From Bacteroidota bacterium (GTDB lineage Bacteria > Bacteroidota > Bacteroidia > Bacteroidales > WCHB1-69), in assembly GCA_023413895.1 (NCBI GenBank), contig JAEZOU010000092.1, positions 1-15,814 of the forward strand: a DNA stretch of 15,814 bases. The letters are read 5' to 3'. Every line of letters begins with the position of its first letter. Within the stretch, counting starts at the first letter, position 1. Under the pieces are notes generated by a model. The model saw only the letters and a program-made list of their open reading frames with translations. It was not told where the DNA came from and did not search any database. This document shows positions 1-9,200 of this stretch, piece by piece. Position numbers and translations under genes: made by a program.

Positions 1-87
1 GTTTTTGTGCCGTTAGAAAGTCAGATAAATGTTAATATCGGAAATAAAGTGCGCTCCCAAAAAACAGTTTTGGCCTATTTTGAATAG
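1..87 (+). CDS. psd: Phosphatidylserine decarboxylase, C-terminal end only (partial)
   Basis: The first reading frame is open from the window edge to a TAG at 85-87 and gives 28 residues containing VFVPLESQINVNIG and KVRSQKTVLAYFE. This resembles the end of phosphatidylserine decarboxylase, where a pattern like F(L/V)PL..(K/I)V..G.KV...(T)V(L/I)A closes the protein. That enzyme makes phosphatidylethanolamine from phosphatidylserine at the inner membrane, using a pyruvoyl group formed by self-cleavage. The self-cleavage site is not expected in such a short tail, so the active site cannot be checked. The stop codon is 2 bases from the next ATG, so the two genes are probably co-transcribed. The assignment rests on a short match and remembered family consensus; another beta-barrel or lipoyl-like C-terminus cannot be excluded. 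Confidence 0.58.
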   Translation, partial: VFVPLESQINVNIGNKVRSQKTVLAYFE

Positions 88-89
88 TT

Positions 90-1673
90 ATGGAACTGAG
101 TATCATCATTGTAAATTATAACGTAAAGCATTTTTTGGAACAAGCCTTGCGCTCGGTCTATAATGCTATTGAAAATGTTGATGCTGAGGTTTTTGTAGTG
201 GATAATAACTCCTCCGATGGCTCTATGCAGATGGTTGAGGAGAAATTTCCACAGGCGTTCCGAATTGCCAATAAAGAAAATGTCGGATTTGCTAAGGCTA
301 ATAATCAAGCAATCGCACTCTCAAAAGGAAAATATGTGCTTTTGCTCAATCCTGATACGTTGGTGGGGGAGGAGACACTCCGAAAATGTGTCGATTTTTT
401 TGAGAAAACACCCGATGCGGGAGGCTTAGGGTTGAAGATGATTAATGGAAAAGGCGATTTTTTGCCTGAATCCAAACGTGGCTTACCATTACCTTCTGTT
501 GCCTTTTATAAAATTTTCGGTCTCTCTAAACTTTTCCCACGATCCAAAAAGTTTGGTACCTACCACCTTTCCTACCTTGATAAAAATCAAAATCATTCCG
601 TTGAAGTGCTCTCTGGCGCTTTTATGATGATGCGTAAAGAACTTTTAGATAAAATTGGATATCTTGATGAGACCTTTTTTATGTATGGCGAAGATATCGA
701 TTTGTCATATCGAATTGTAAAGGCTGGTTATAAAAATTACTATTTTTCAGAAACGGAAATTATTCATTATAAAGGAGAAAGTACAAAAAAGGATAGTGTT
801 AACTATGTCCTGGTTTTCTATAAGGCGATGAGCATTTTCGTAAAGAAACATTTCTCACAAGGAAAGGCTGGCTTGTTTACTGTATTGATGAATATTGCAA
901 TTTGGTTCCGGGCTTCATTGGCTATCTTACAACGAATTGCCAAGAGAATTGCGCTACCTGTAGTGGATTTTGTAACAATGTATGTCGGAATGTTCGCCCT
1001 TTCTGCCTACTGGGAGTATGCTATATTAGCGCACCGAAATAGCTCTTTCCCCGACGAGTTTCGCTACCTTTTTCTGCCTGCATTCGTCCTGATTTGGATT
1101 CTTTCTATGATGGGTTGTAAAGGATATAAATCACCCTATTCATTCCAAAAAACCAATCGTGGATTGATTGTTGGAACTATTATTATCTTATTGATATACG
1201 CATTGTTGCCAGAGCAACTTCGTTTCTCTCGCGCTATGATTGTCTTTGGTGCAATGTGGGCAGCACTCGCTATTAACACAATGCGCTATCTGTTGCAAAA
1301 GATGCGTTTGGGTAATTATAATTTTGCGGAAGAAAAACCGGAAAGGGTTTTGATTATCGGGAAAGATAGTTCTGCTGAAAATGCCGCTAAGCTTCTTTTA
1401 AATGTGTGTAAAGAGTGCGATTTTTTGGGTAGATTAAATCCTCAAAAAATATCCGAAGAAGAGTGCGTAATAAGGATAGCTGATAAGGTTAAAACTTTGA
1501 ATATTAGTAGAATAATTTTCTGTACAGCAGATATTTCTCTAACCCAAACCATTCGATTAATGGAACTCTTCAGCGCACGCGGAATCCGTTTTGAAATTAT
1601 GCCAGAAGATATGGACGTGATAATTGGTCCAGACGAGATTATTCAGCCTATTACTCTAGTTGAAGTTCAATAA
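90..1673 (+). CDS. Membrane-anchored family 2 glycosyltransferase with C-terminal Rossmann-like domain
   Basis: This 527-aa protein should transfer a sugar from a nucleotide-sugar donor to an envelope glycan or lipid-linked acceptor at the cytoplasmic face of the membrane. Residues 1 to about 250 form a GT-A (GT2, rhamnosyltransferase/WbbL-like) domain: IIIVNYN near 5-11, VVDNNSSDGS at 36-45, NVGFAKANN at 64-72, the metal/donor motif NPDT at 87-90, and the probable catalytic MYGEDIDLSYR from 198. About four hydrophobic segments follow (near 290-312, 325-346, 357-373 and 382-403). A soluble C-terminal part starts RVLIIGKDSSAEN at 419 and looks like a nucleotide-binding Rossmann fold, as seen beside polyprenyl-phosphate sugar transferases. 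I infer that this last part is a sensor or pairing domain, not a second enzyme. The ATG lies 2 bases after the upstream gene. The donor and acceptor sugars cannot be read from sequence. The end overlaps the opposing gene by 23 bp. Confidence 0.87.
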   Translation: MELSIIIVNYNVKHFLEQALRSVYNAIENVDAEVFVVDNNSSDGSMQMVEEKFPQAFRIANKENVGFAKANNQAIALSKGKYVLLLNPDTLVGEETLRKCVDFFEKTPDAGGLGLKMINGKGDFLPESKRGLPLPSVAFYKIFGLSKLFPRSKKFGTYHLSYLDKNQNHSVEVLSGAFMMMRKELLDKIGYLDETFFMYGEDIDLSYRIVKAGYKNYYFSETEIIHYKGESTKKDSVNYVLVFYKAMSIFVKKHFSQGKAGLFTVLMNIAIWFRASLAILQRIAKRIALPVVDFVTMYVGMFALSAYWEYAILAHRNSSFPDEFRYLFLPAFVLIWILSMMGCKGYKSPYSFQKTNRGLIVGTIIILLIYALLPEQLRFSRAMIVFGAMWAALAINTMRYLLQKMRLGNYNFAEEKPERVLIIGKDSSAENAAKLLLNVCKECDFLGRLNPQKISEEECVIRIADKVKTLNISRIIFCTADISLTQTIRLMELFSARGIRFEIMPEDMDVIIGPDEIIQPITLVEVQ

Positions 1674-2628
1674 TACTTTGCAGCAACTCTTCGCATTCTG
1701 AAAGCGTTTGGGCAGCCATCAATTTGATTTTTCTCTCTTTAAAATGTGGTATTCCCTTGAAATAGGAAGCGTAATGTCGTCGCATCTCAAGAACTGCTGT
1801 GCGCTCGCCTTTCCAATCTACAGAGCTTTTTAAGTGTTGTAGGCACACATCGATCTTCTCTTGAAGTGTAGGAAAAGTATAGTTTTTTCCGTCCAATTTT
1901 GCACGTATTTCTGCAAAAATCCAAGGGTTACCAATTGAAGCGCGCCCAATCATAATGCCATCAACCCCATATCGCTTTTTGAAATCAAAGGCTTTCTCCG
2001 CACTGTCAATGTCTCCATTGCCAATGATGGGAATTTGTATGCGAGGGTTGGCTTTTACCTCCCCAATTAAGGTCCAATCAGCTTCGCCAGAATAGAATTG
2101 TGAACGTGTTCTTCCGTGAATTGAAACCCCTTGAATGCCAATATCTTGTAATCTTTCAACTACCGATACAATGGGCTTGTCAGACTCCTCCCAACCTAAT
2201 CTTGTTTTTACCGTTACAGGACAATTTACCGATTTGACAACCGCTTCTGTCAGCCGAACCATTTTGGGAATATCCTTTAAAATTGCAGATCCCGCTCCTT
2301 TATTCACTACCTTTTTTACGGGGCAACCCCAATTAATATCTATAAAATCGGGCTGTTGCTCTGCTGCAATTTGCGCTGCACCCGCTAAAGAGTTTTCATC
2401 GTAACCAAAAATTTGAATTCCAAAAGGTCGCTCTTTCTCGCTGAATGTTAATTTCTTAAAACTTTTTTCTACATCTCTTATCAATGCTTCTGAAGAGACA
2501 AATTCTGAGATGAGAAAATCAGCGCCAAACTCTTTGCAAAGACAACGAAAGGAGTGGTCGGTAACCTCCTCCATTGGGGCTAAAAAAAGTGGAAATTTGT
2601 ATTGCTGAAGAAGTGTTGCAAAGTTCAT
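1651..2628 (-). CDS. dusB: tRNA-dihydrouridine synthase, DusB type
   Basis: This 325-aa cytosolic flavoenzyme reduces specific uridines in the tRNA D-loop to dihydrouridine using FMN and NAD(P)H. The N-terminal TIM barrel shows FLAPMEEVTDHSFR near 15-28 (FMN phosphate/base contacts), INWGCPVKKVVNKGAGSAIL at 98-117 with the expected proton-donor Cys102, KTRLGW at 141-146, HGRTRSQ at 171-177, GNGDI at 203-207 and GRASIGNPW at 228-236. The C-terminal helical domain (about 245-325) has the RRHYASYFKG stretch that contacts tRNA in the family. Length and motif order fit a complete enzyme. The ATG at 2626-2628 is 20 bases downstream of a TATTTTTGC -7 box, which supports this start. The gene is single and convergent with the glycosyltransferase. 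The family is certain; the DusB subclass is my reading of the PMEEVTD and CPVKKV forms. Confidence 0.93.
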   Translation of the reverse strand: MNFATLLQQYKFPLFLAPMEEVTDHSFRCLCKEFGADFLISEFVSSEALIRDVEKSFKKLTFSEKERPFGIQIFGYDENSLAGAAQIAAEQQPDFIDINWGCPVKKVVNKGAGSAILKDIPKMVRLTEAVVKSVNCPVTVKTRLGWEESDKPIVSVVERLQDIGIQGVSIHGRTRSQFYSGEADWTLIGEVKANPRIQIPIIGNGDIDSAEKAFDFKKRYGVDGIMIGRASIGNPWIFAEIRAKLDGKNYTFPTLQEKIDVCLQHLKSSVDWKGERTAVLEMRRHYASYFKGIPHFKERKIKLMAAQTLSECEELLQSIIELQLE

Positions 2629-2647
2629 AAGTGTAAAATATAGTTTG

Positions 2648-2655
2648 CAAAAATA
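2648..2655 (-). promoter_or_regulatory. -7 promoter box for dusB
   Basis: Read on the minus strand this is TATTTTTG followed by C, an exact match to the Bacteroidetes -7 consensus TAnnTTTG. It ends 19 bases before the dusB ATG, so the leader would be only about 10-15 nt. I do not see a clear -33 TTTG at the usual distance. The same TATTTTTGC box precedes the tRNA-Pro gene in this window. Confidence 0.5.
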
Positions 2656-2802
2656 CGAATAAATCTTGAAATCTTAATTGCTATTTTTGCCAATTTGTGG
2701 CGGATTTTTTTTTACTCAAAAATATTCTCCAATTGGGTAATTTGACTGAGAAATGTTGTTCTTTAAGTGTAATAGTTTTTTTCTTTATAAAAAATGTTCC
2801 CC

Positions 2803-2820
2803 CAAAAACTATAGTTTTTG
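2803..2820. repeat. 18-bp perfect palindrome
   Basis: CAAAAACTATAGTTTTTG equals its own reverse complement over all 18 bases. With no spare bases for a loop it suits a dimeric DNA-binding protein better than an RNA hairpin. It lies roughly 180 bp from the dusB start and 390 bp from the giant gene start, so which gene it would serve is unclear. In AT-rich DNA short palindromes are common, but a perfect 18-mer with outer C/G pairs stands out. Confidence 0.6.
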
Positions 2821-2839
2821 TCTTATAGATAAAATATAA

Positions 2840-2860
2840 TTATACTATAAATTAGTATAA
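2840..2860. repeat. 8-bp inverted repeat with 5-nt spacer
   Basis: TTATACTA and TAGTATAA are exact reverse complements separated by TAAAT. The arms are entirely A/T apart from one C/G pair, so this may be chance in an AT-rich stretch. It lies 20 bp from the 18-bp palindrome, and the two together could form an operator cluster. Confidence 0.35.
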
Positions 2861-3001
2861 ACAATATAAATTTATTTTTGTTTAGAAGGAGGTGTAATTT
2901 TTTCATTCTTTGTCGCATCTATTTTTATATAATATAACACACTGAAAATAAATGTTTTGTTTTTTTTTATTGTACAATGAGTATTCTCAATTATAGTTAA
3001 T

Positions 3002-3022
3002 TTTGATATAAAAAATGTGATG
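3002..3022 (+). repeat. Direct repeat, copy 1 (21 bp)
   Basis: This copy matches 3099-3119 at 20 of 21 positions; the single difference is T versus G at the sixth base. The core reads ATAAAAAATGTGATG, and TTTGAA follows in both copies (after GA here, directly in copy 2). The copies are 97 bp apart, and the second abuts the probable promoter of the giant gene. Confidence 0.7.
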
Positions 3023-3098
3023 GATTTGAAACAAGAATGTACGATCAAGATAATTATAGAAAGTGACAAAAAGAGCTGGATTTTAGTACAAAATATTG

Positions 3099-3119
3099 TT
3101 TGAGATAAAAAATGTGATG
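3099..3119 (+). repeat. Direct repeat, copy 2 (21 bp)
   Basis: This is the partner of the 3002-3022 copy and begins TTTGAG, then ATAAAAAATGTGATG. It ends exactly where the TTTG of the probable -33 element starts, so a protein bound here could touch RNA polymerase. It may be an activator or repressor site, or a relic of promoter duplication. Confidence 0.7.
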
Positions 3120-3145
3120 TTTGAACATATTTTTGTGTATATTTG
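3120..3145 (+). promoter_or_regulatory. Probable promoter of the giant surface-protein gene
   Basis: TATATTTG at 3138-3145, followed by C, fits the Bacteroidetes -7 consensus TAnnTTTG exactly. TTTG at 3120-3123 is the nearest -33-like element, but its 14-bp gap is shorter than the usual 19-21. Transcription would begin near 3152, giving a leader of about 60 nt to the ATG at 3213. The metallopeptidase gene at 13532 has the same box-to-ATG distance (67 nt in each case). Confidence 0.5.
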
Positions 3146-3212
3146 CAAGCTATTTTATAAATATATTATTTGGATAAAAATAAAGGACAAAAAAATAAGT
3201 AAACTACTGATT

Positions 3213-3269
3213 ATGAAAAAATTACTATTCTTTGCAGCGGTTATTTTATCACCCGTTTTTGCTATTGCG
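3213..3269 (+). other. Sec signal peptide of the giant protein
   Basis: The first 19 codons give two lysines, a hydrophobic core (LLFFAAVILSPVF) and AIA before Q, a standard signal peptidase I site. No lipobox cysteine follows. It takes the protein to the periplasm, from where T9SS would carry it across the outer membrane. Confidence 0.88.
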
Positions 3270-6200
3270 CAAGTGCAACAATGTGCGGATACAATTATCT
3301 TGCTGAATGAAACTTTTGATGGTTCGGTTTCGATGACATCCACAAATGCTACCTCACCCAATGGTGACTGGGTCTGGGAGTCAGGTTTAGCAGTATCAGG
3401 TACGCATGCTGCCCACGCAGCGATTCCAAATGTTGGAAATAGATCTCGTTTGGTTTCTCCACAGATTGCAATGGATGCCAATTACTCAATTTACTACTTG
3501 AGTTTCGACCATATTTGTAAAGTTCACGTTGTGGATTATGCGGCAATTTGGTATCGCTATACTATTGGTACAACACCTACGGGAGATCCTATGTGGAGTA
3601 CGTATAAGAAGATGACTTTTGCACATAACTCTAGTTTCTATTATGGTTCTTCAAGCAATATTACAGGCGGCTATTTCAATGATGCTTCCTATCCTACATG
3701 GACGTCAAGCAACTCGGCGGCAGTGCCTAACAATACTTGGTGGAAACATGAGTTAATTGATATTAGTAGTTTTTTTACCGGAAGTAACTATGCCGGTGGA
3801 GATGGTCAATATTTCCAAATTTTGTTTGAAGTACAACACCCTGAATCATTACCTACAGATGCTTGTGCAGGTTGGTATATTGATAATATTATTCTTACTG
3901 CATCTACAGGTGAGTTAGCACCTCCAGAAATTACTTTGCAAGCTCCGCTCGTAGTAGGACAAAATGCAAATGTTACCAACAAAATTGGACCTTACCAAAT
4001 TAAAGCTGGAATTACAGATAATACTCCTGCTGGAGTGGTTGTCGATTCTATTAAATTTTACTATACCGTGAATGGTGGTCCAAGAATCTATGTTGACAAA
4101 GAACAAGTAGGTGCAAATACCAATAACTGGTCTTGGATTATTCCAGAACAATGTTATGGTAATGTAGTTCGCTATAATATTGAAGCACAAGATGTTTATT
4201 GTAACAAAGCTTCTCTTGATACAATGTTCCAACCGCGGTTTACTTATACCAATTTGTCCTCTAATGCGGTGGATCTTGTAGATTTTTACGATCAACCATA
4301 CGCATTGATTACAAATAACCCAACTCCTGTGAAGGTTATTATCCAAAATAAGTCAAATAGTGTTATGACTTCGGCCGTTTTTAATTGGACTTTAAACGGT
4401 GTTGCTCAACCTGCTTATACTTGGAACTCAGCTACAGATTTTCATCCTACGAATGATTTCTGTTTAGATTTCTTAGATACGGTAACAATCGGCACCTATC
4501 TCCCTATTAGAGGTTATGATACTATTGAGGTTTGTATCTCTACTCGTAACGGAAGTGTAAATACAAGTAATAGCGATTGTGATGAATTTGTCCTCTTTGC
4601 TTGTGATAGTATTATGCAAGGAACTTATACAATCGGTTCACCTCAAGCAGACTTTACAACCTTGGCAGATTTTTATGCTTCTATTGATAACTGCGGTATT
4701 GGAGGACCTGTTGTCGCTAAATTGTATCCAGGAACCTATTCCGGTTTTTCATTTACCCAACCATTCCCTGGGCAATCAGCGGTTAATACAGTGACTTTTG
4801 AATCTTTCAGCGGGAATGCTGCTGATGTGATTATCGAAGATGCAAATACAGCTGCAAGTACAGTTACAGGAGCAATTACATTAAACGGAGTCTCAAACTT
4901 GATCTTCAATAAGTTGACATTGAAAGGAAAGGAAAATGGAACTTGGTCGCGCGGTGTTTGCTTTACAGGAAAATCTTGCTCCAATATTACTATCTCTAAT
5001 TGTATTATTAACATTGCAGATCCTACAAATTATACCAATATTGCATACGCCGGTGTAGTTCGTCCAACTGCAGCTACCGATAACCCAGGTGATGCTAATA
5101 TTCGTATCGTAGGTAATACAATTACAGGCGGTAACTTCGGTGTGCATTTCTTAGGAACGAATGCTCGTCGTAATGGCTTGACAAACGTAGATAACAATAC
5201 TATTACAACTATTTACAGAGGTGTTTATTCTTCATATACAGACATTTCTACAATTGAGAAAAATACTTTGACTCAGAAAGGAACTTACACTCAATATACA
5301 GGTCTGCACATTGAACGTTCTAATAATTCTGTTTCCTATTCTAAAAACCATATCTCAGCAACTCACCCTAACTGCGGTATCTATTTGTCAACAGTTGCAA
5401 ATGCGGCAACTTCTGGAGTTTTGGTTTCTAATAATGAGATTATCTTAAAAGTTGATGATGCCAATATCTACGGTATTCAAAATATAACATCTAATAATAT
5501 TAATTACATTAATAATTCAGTGCGTTTATATTCCGCAGGTTCGATATCAGGAATCTCAGCTTGTTACTATCATACTTCAGGAACTCCAATTCTTATTAAG
5601 AATAATATTTTCTCTAACGAGAGTATGTCCGTAACAAATCAAAATTTCCCAATTTATCTTGCAGCTATTCCTGCTGCATTAAACTCAGATTATAATGCTT
5701 ATTATTCAGGTAATGGTCCTATTGGCTTTGCTACAGTAGCTCGTAATACATTAACTGAGTGGCAATATGCTTTGCCAAATCAAGAGGTAAATACAATTAC
5801 AAACCAACCAAACTTTACCGCTCCAACTACGAACCTTGCTTTGACTAACTATACGGGATTTGAATGTCCAGTTCATCCTAGTGTAACAACAAATATTGAA
5901 GATCAAACAAGAACAGGTGAAATTACCTATCGTGGCGCTTACTCTGCTGTTGTGCCTCAAAATAATGTGGCTATTACAGAGATGGTTTCTCCAATTAATG
6001 GTGCTTGCCCAGAAGCTTCATATAATGTTACAGTTCGCGTATATAATTTAGGAGGTAATACCATTAACTTTGCTGCAACCCCAGCAACTATCGTTACTAC
6101 TTCAACAGGCGGTTTAACATTGAGTGAAACTTTTAACTTAAATACAGGCTCGTTGGCACCTTTAAGTTATACTGATGTTACAGTTATTACTAACTTGGTT

Positions 6201-9200
6201 ATCCCTTACAATAGCCCAATTAACTTTAATTTTGTTATCAATTATACTGGTGATAATATTCTTGATAATAATACATTACAAGATAACTTCGTACTCGATG
6301 TGATTGCTCCACTTTATGATGAAGATTTCTCAGGAACACCATCACCAGCTTGGACTATTGAGCAAGTGTCAGGAGCAGGAAACTGGACTTTCCAAAGTGG
6401 TGCAAGTACTAACCCTGATATTGCTCCACAATTTGGTACAGGAAGATTGTTCTTCAACTCTAAAAACTTCTCAAATACAACAATTTCAAGAGCAATTATG
6501 CCAGTAGCTAACCTTTCAGGTGGTGGAAATGGTACACCTATTATGGAAATTTGGTTCGCTCACGATAATTACCAAATTAGCAAAGCTGATGGTATTAAAT
6601 TGTATATTTCTACCAATAATGGAACATCTTGGACGGAACTCATTCCTCAAGGTCAAAATATCTCCTTGATTAAACGTGGTGTGAATACTTATACTACTCC
6701 AGATTGGGCTAAATATACCTATGATTTGAGCAACTATAGCAACCAATCTTGCGCTTTATTTGCTATTGAAGGTATCTCTAAAGCGGGTAATAATGTAAAT
6801 ATTGACCGCGTACGTTTGCGTATGCTTCCCAATAATGATTGTGCTGTTTCAACAATCTATACAACCAGTCAACGTCCAACGGCTGTTGAAACTTCTCCAA
6901 AAGTGAAAGCTGTGATTACCAACGAGGGTATGAACGCTCAAACTAATGTTCAAGTGACCTTGACAGTAACGGGTGCTAACACTTATAGCGAAACAATTAC
7001 TATTCCATCAATTGCTTATAATAGTGAAACTACAATTACATTCCAAGGTAGTCACTTGGCAAATAATGGAACCAATAATGTTCAAGTTTCTGTACAAGCG
7101 GATGATTATGCTGCAAATGATACGAAATCTGTTATCCTTACCACTACCAACGATTATGTAGCTTATGCAGATACATCATCTACATTAGTTACATTTGGTA
7201 GCATTAATGAGAATTTGAAGATTGTAGCACGCTATCCCGTTAATGAAACAGTAATCGCTACCGCAGTGCGTTTCTATCCAACTAATAGTGTGGAAGCAGT
7301 TGGTAAGAGAGTGCTCGGCTTTATTGCAAATTCTGCAGGTGAAATTATTACAACTTCTGATACATTGACAATTGCTGCTAATCATGTGAATAGTTGGGTG
7401 AATTTGCCTATCAATAACTTCGCTTTGACTAACTTGTCAGATGCAGTCTATGCAGGTATTGAATTGGTGGATCCAGGAATTTATATGACGGCACAAGCCG
7501 AAGCGCCAATCCGTGATAGTGCATATTATTATTTGGATGGTGATAATTATGAACCACAAGCAATTGGACGTTTCATGATTGGAGCAACCTTGGAAACTCC
7601 TATCACTAATGAGTTTGCAATTCTTTCTTTGTTGTCTCCAATAAGCGATTGTGACCTTGAACAAGAACCGATTACAATCAAGATTACAAATAATGGTTCT
7701 CAAGAAATTGCTGCAGGAACCACTTTGTACTATCAAATTGATAATAACTCTGTGGTAACAGAAACTATTCCTGAAGCTATTCCTTCTCATCAAGTTCGTA
7801 CATTCTCCTTCACTAACCACTATGACTTTACCAATAACTTGGTAGGAGTAGATGTTAATTATAATGTAAAAGTTTGGGTTAATCATCTGCCTGCTGACCG
7901 TATCTATTTCAACGATACTATTAGCGAAGTGATTGTATCAAGAGGAAAATCAAATCTTCCAACAGTGCAATCCCCTGTGAATGTTAGTTATTCAACACAA
8001 GCTACCTTGACAGCAAATTACCCACCGCAAATCCCAGCAGGTACAGGTGTGTTCCAATGGTTTACCCGTCAAAATGGAGAATGGTACGGTCCATTGTATG
8101 AAGGCCCTGGTCCATACGTAACTGATGATTTGATCTTCTTTGATACAACATATTATGTATGTGTAGCTCCAGGTCAAGTTTATACTCCACAAGTAGGAAC
8201 AGGTAATACAAACTCTTCACATCCATTCCTATTTTCTAATGGATATTCAAGAGGTAGAATCTTGTATCTACAGAGTGAATTAGGTGGATATGGCGAGATC
8301 TCTAAAATCTCTATCAATGTTGCAGCGGCAGCAACAGGTGTTAATGGTATTCCAATTAAAATCTATATCAAAGAAACAGAATTGACACAGTTGCCAACAG
8401 GTGTTGCTACTTGGGCTCAAAACTGGGAAGATGAAATTGCTGATGCTACCTTGATTTTTGACGAACAACATTTCTTCAATGAAACGGGGTGGTTTACTAT
8501 CCAGTTGCCAACGCCATTTAAATACACAAGCGGTAACATTATGATTTTAACAGAAAGCAACTGCGGAACAACAAATTGTAGTGCTTGCTCAGGAACAACA
8601 ACCTATCCTACTTTTAAATGTACTAGCTCTCCAGGTAAAGTTCAATATAAATCAGCCAATAATACTCCAACCTTTACTGGAAATTCTACCGCATCTGCAA
8701 ATCGTTGGAATATGAAATTCTCAATTGCTGATATTGAATGTGCGAGCGAAAGAATTCCAGTGCAACTTCACGTTCCTAATATCCCTACCTATGATGTGCA
8801 AACTGTTGAATTAGTGCATCCAATTCCAAATCCTGGTGCGACAACCCAATGTGCATTAGGAAATGAACATATTGTTGTAAAGTATAAAAACTTGTTGAAT
8901 ACGACAATCCCTGCTGGTACTGTATTGGCAAAAGCTAAATTCGGAAATGATTGGATTACTCACCTTATTATGGATTCTTTTGCTCCACTTGAAGTAAAAG
9001 AGGTTGTATTTACACAAACTTACGACTTTAGTACTCCACAAAACAATACACAACCTAACAGAACTATCAATTTTATTGTTACTTCTGATTGTCCTAACGA
9101 AGTGAATGTATATCGTGGTAATGATACTATTTCAGGAACTATTACCTCTACAAGAACTACTCAACTTCCAGATTCATTACATGTAACAGGTGATTTTACC

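Larger units (their letters stand above)
2629..3212. other. 584-bp AT-rich non-coding region upstream of the giant gene
   Basis: No credible coding region is present: the only open stretch (minus strand, 2872-3069) starts at TTG, is low in complexity and resembles no family I know. The region holds the dusB promoter box at its left end, a facing TATTTTTGC at 2682-2690, an 18-bp perfect palindrome at 2803-2820, an inverted repeat at 2840-2860, a 21-bp direct repeat pair (3002-3022 and 3099-3119), and the probable promoter of the giant gene at 3120-3145. Such length and AT content are unusual beside the tight spacing left of it. It probably holds regulatory sites for the giant surface protein. 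Confidence 0.6.

Noticed and set aside
2873..2880. Additional TATTTTTG promoter-like box
   Set aside because: It has no -33 partner and no downstream gene at a sensible distance; such boxes arise by chance in DNA this AT-rich.
2884..2894. AGAAGGAGGTG, a perfect-looking Shine-Dalgarno
   Set aside because: No start codon with a usable reading frame follows at the right distance, and Bacteroidetes rarely use such motifs.
2872..3069. 65-codon open frame on the minus strand in the long intergenic region
   Set aside because: It starts with TTG, has no internal ATG, is low-complexity AT-rich and overlaps the direct repeat. No family resemblance was seen.
4893..5147. Antisense open frames inside the giant gene (several of 60-150 codons)
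   Set aside because: They are low-complexity shadows of Asn/Thr-rich repeats on the coding strand, with no start context or family resemblance.
4605..5936. Pectate lyase activity for the beta-helix domain
   Set aside because: The fold is plausible but I could not find a conserved catalytic Asp/Lys/Arg arrangement; adhesins share this fold.
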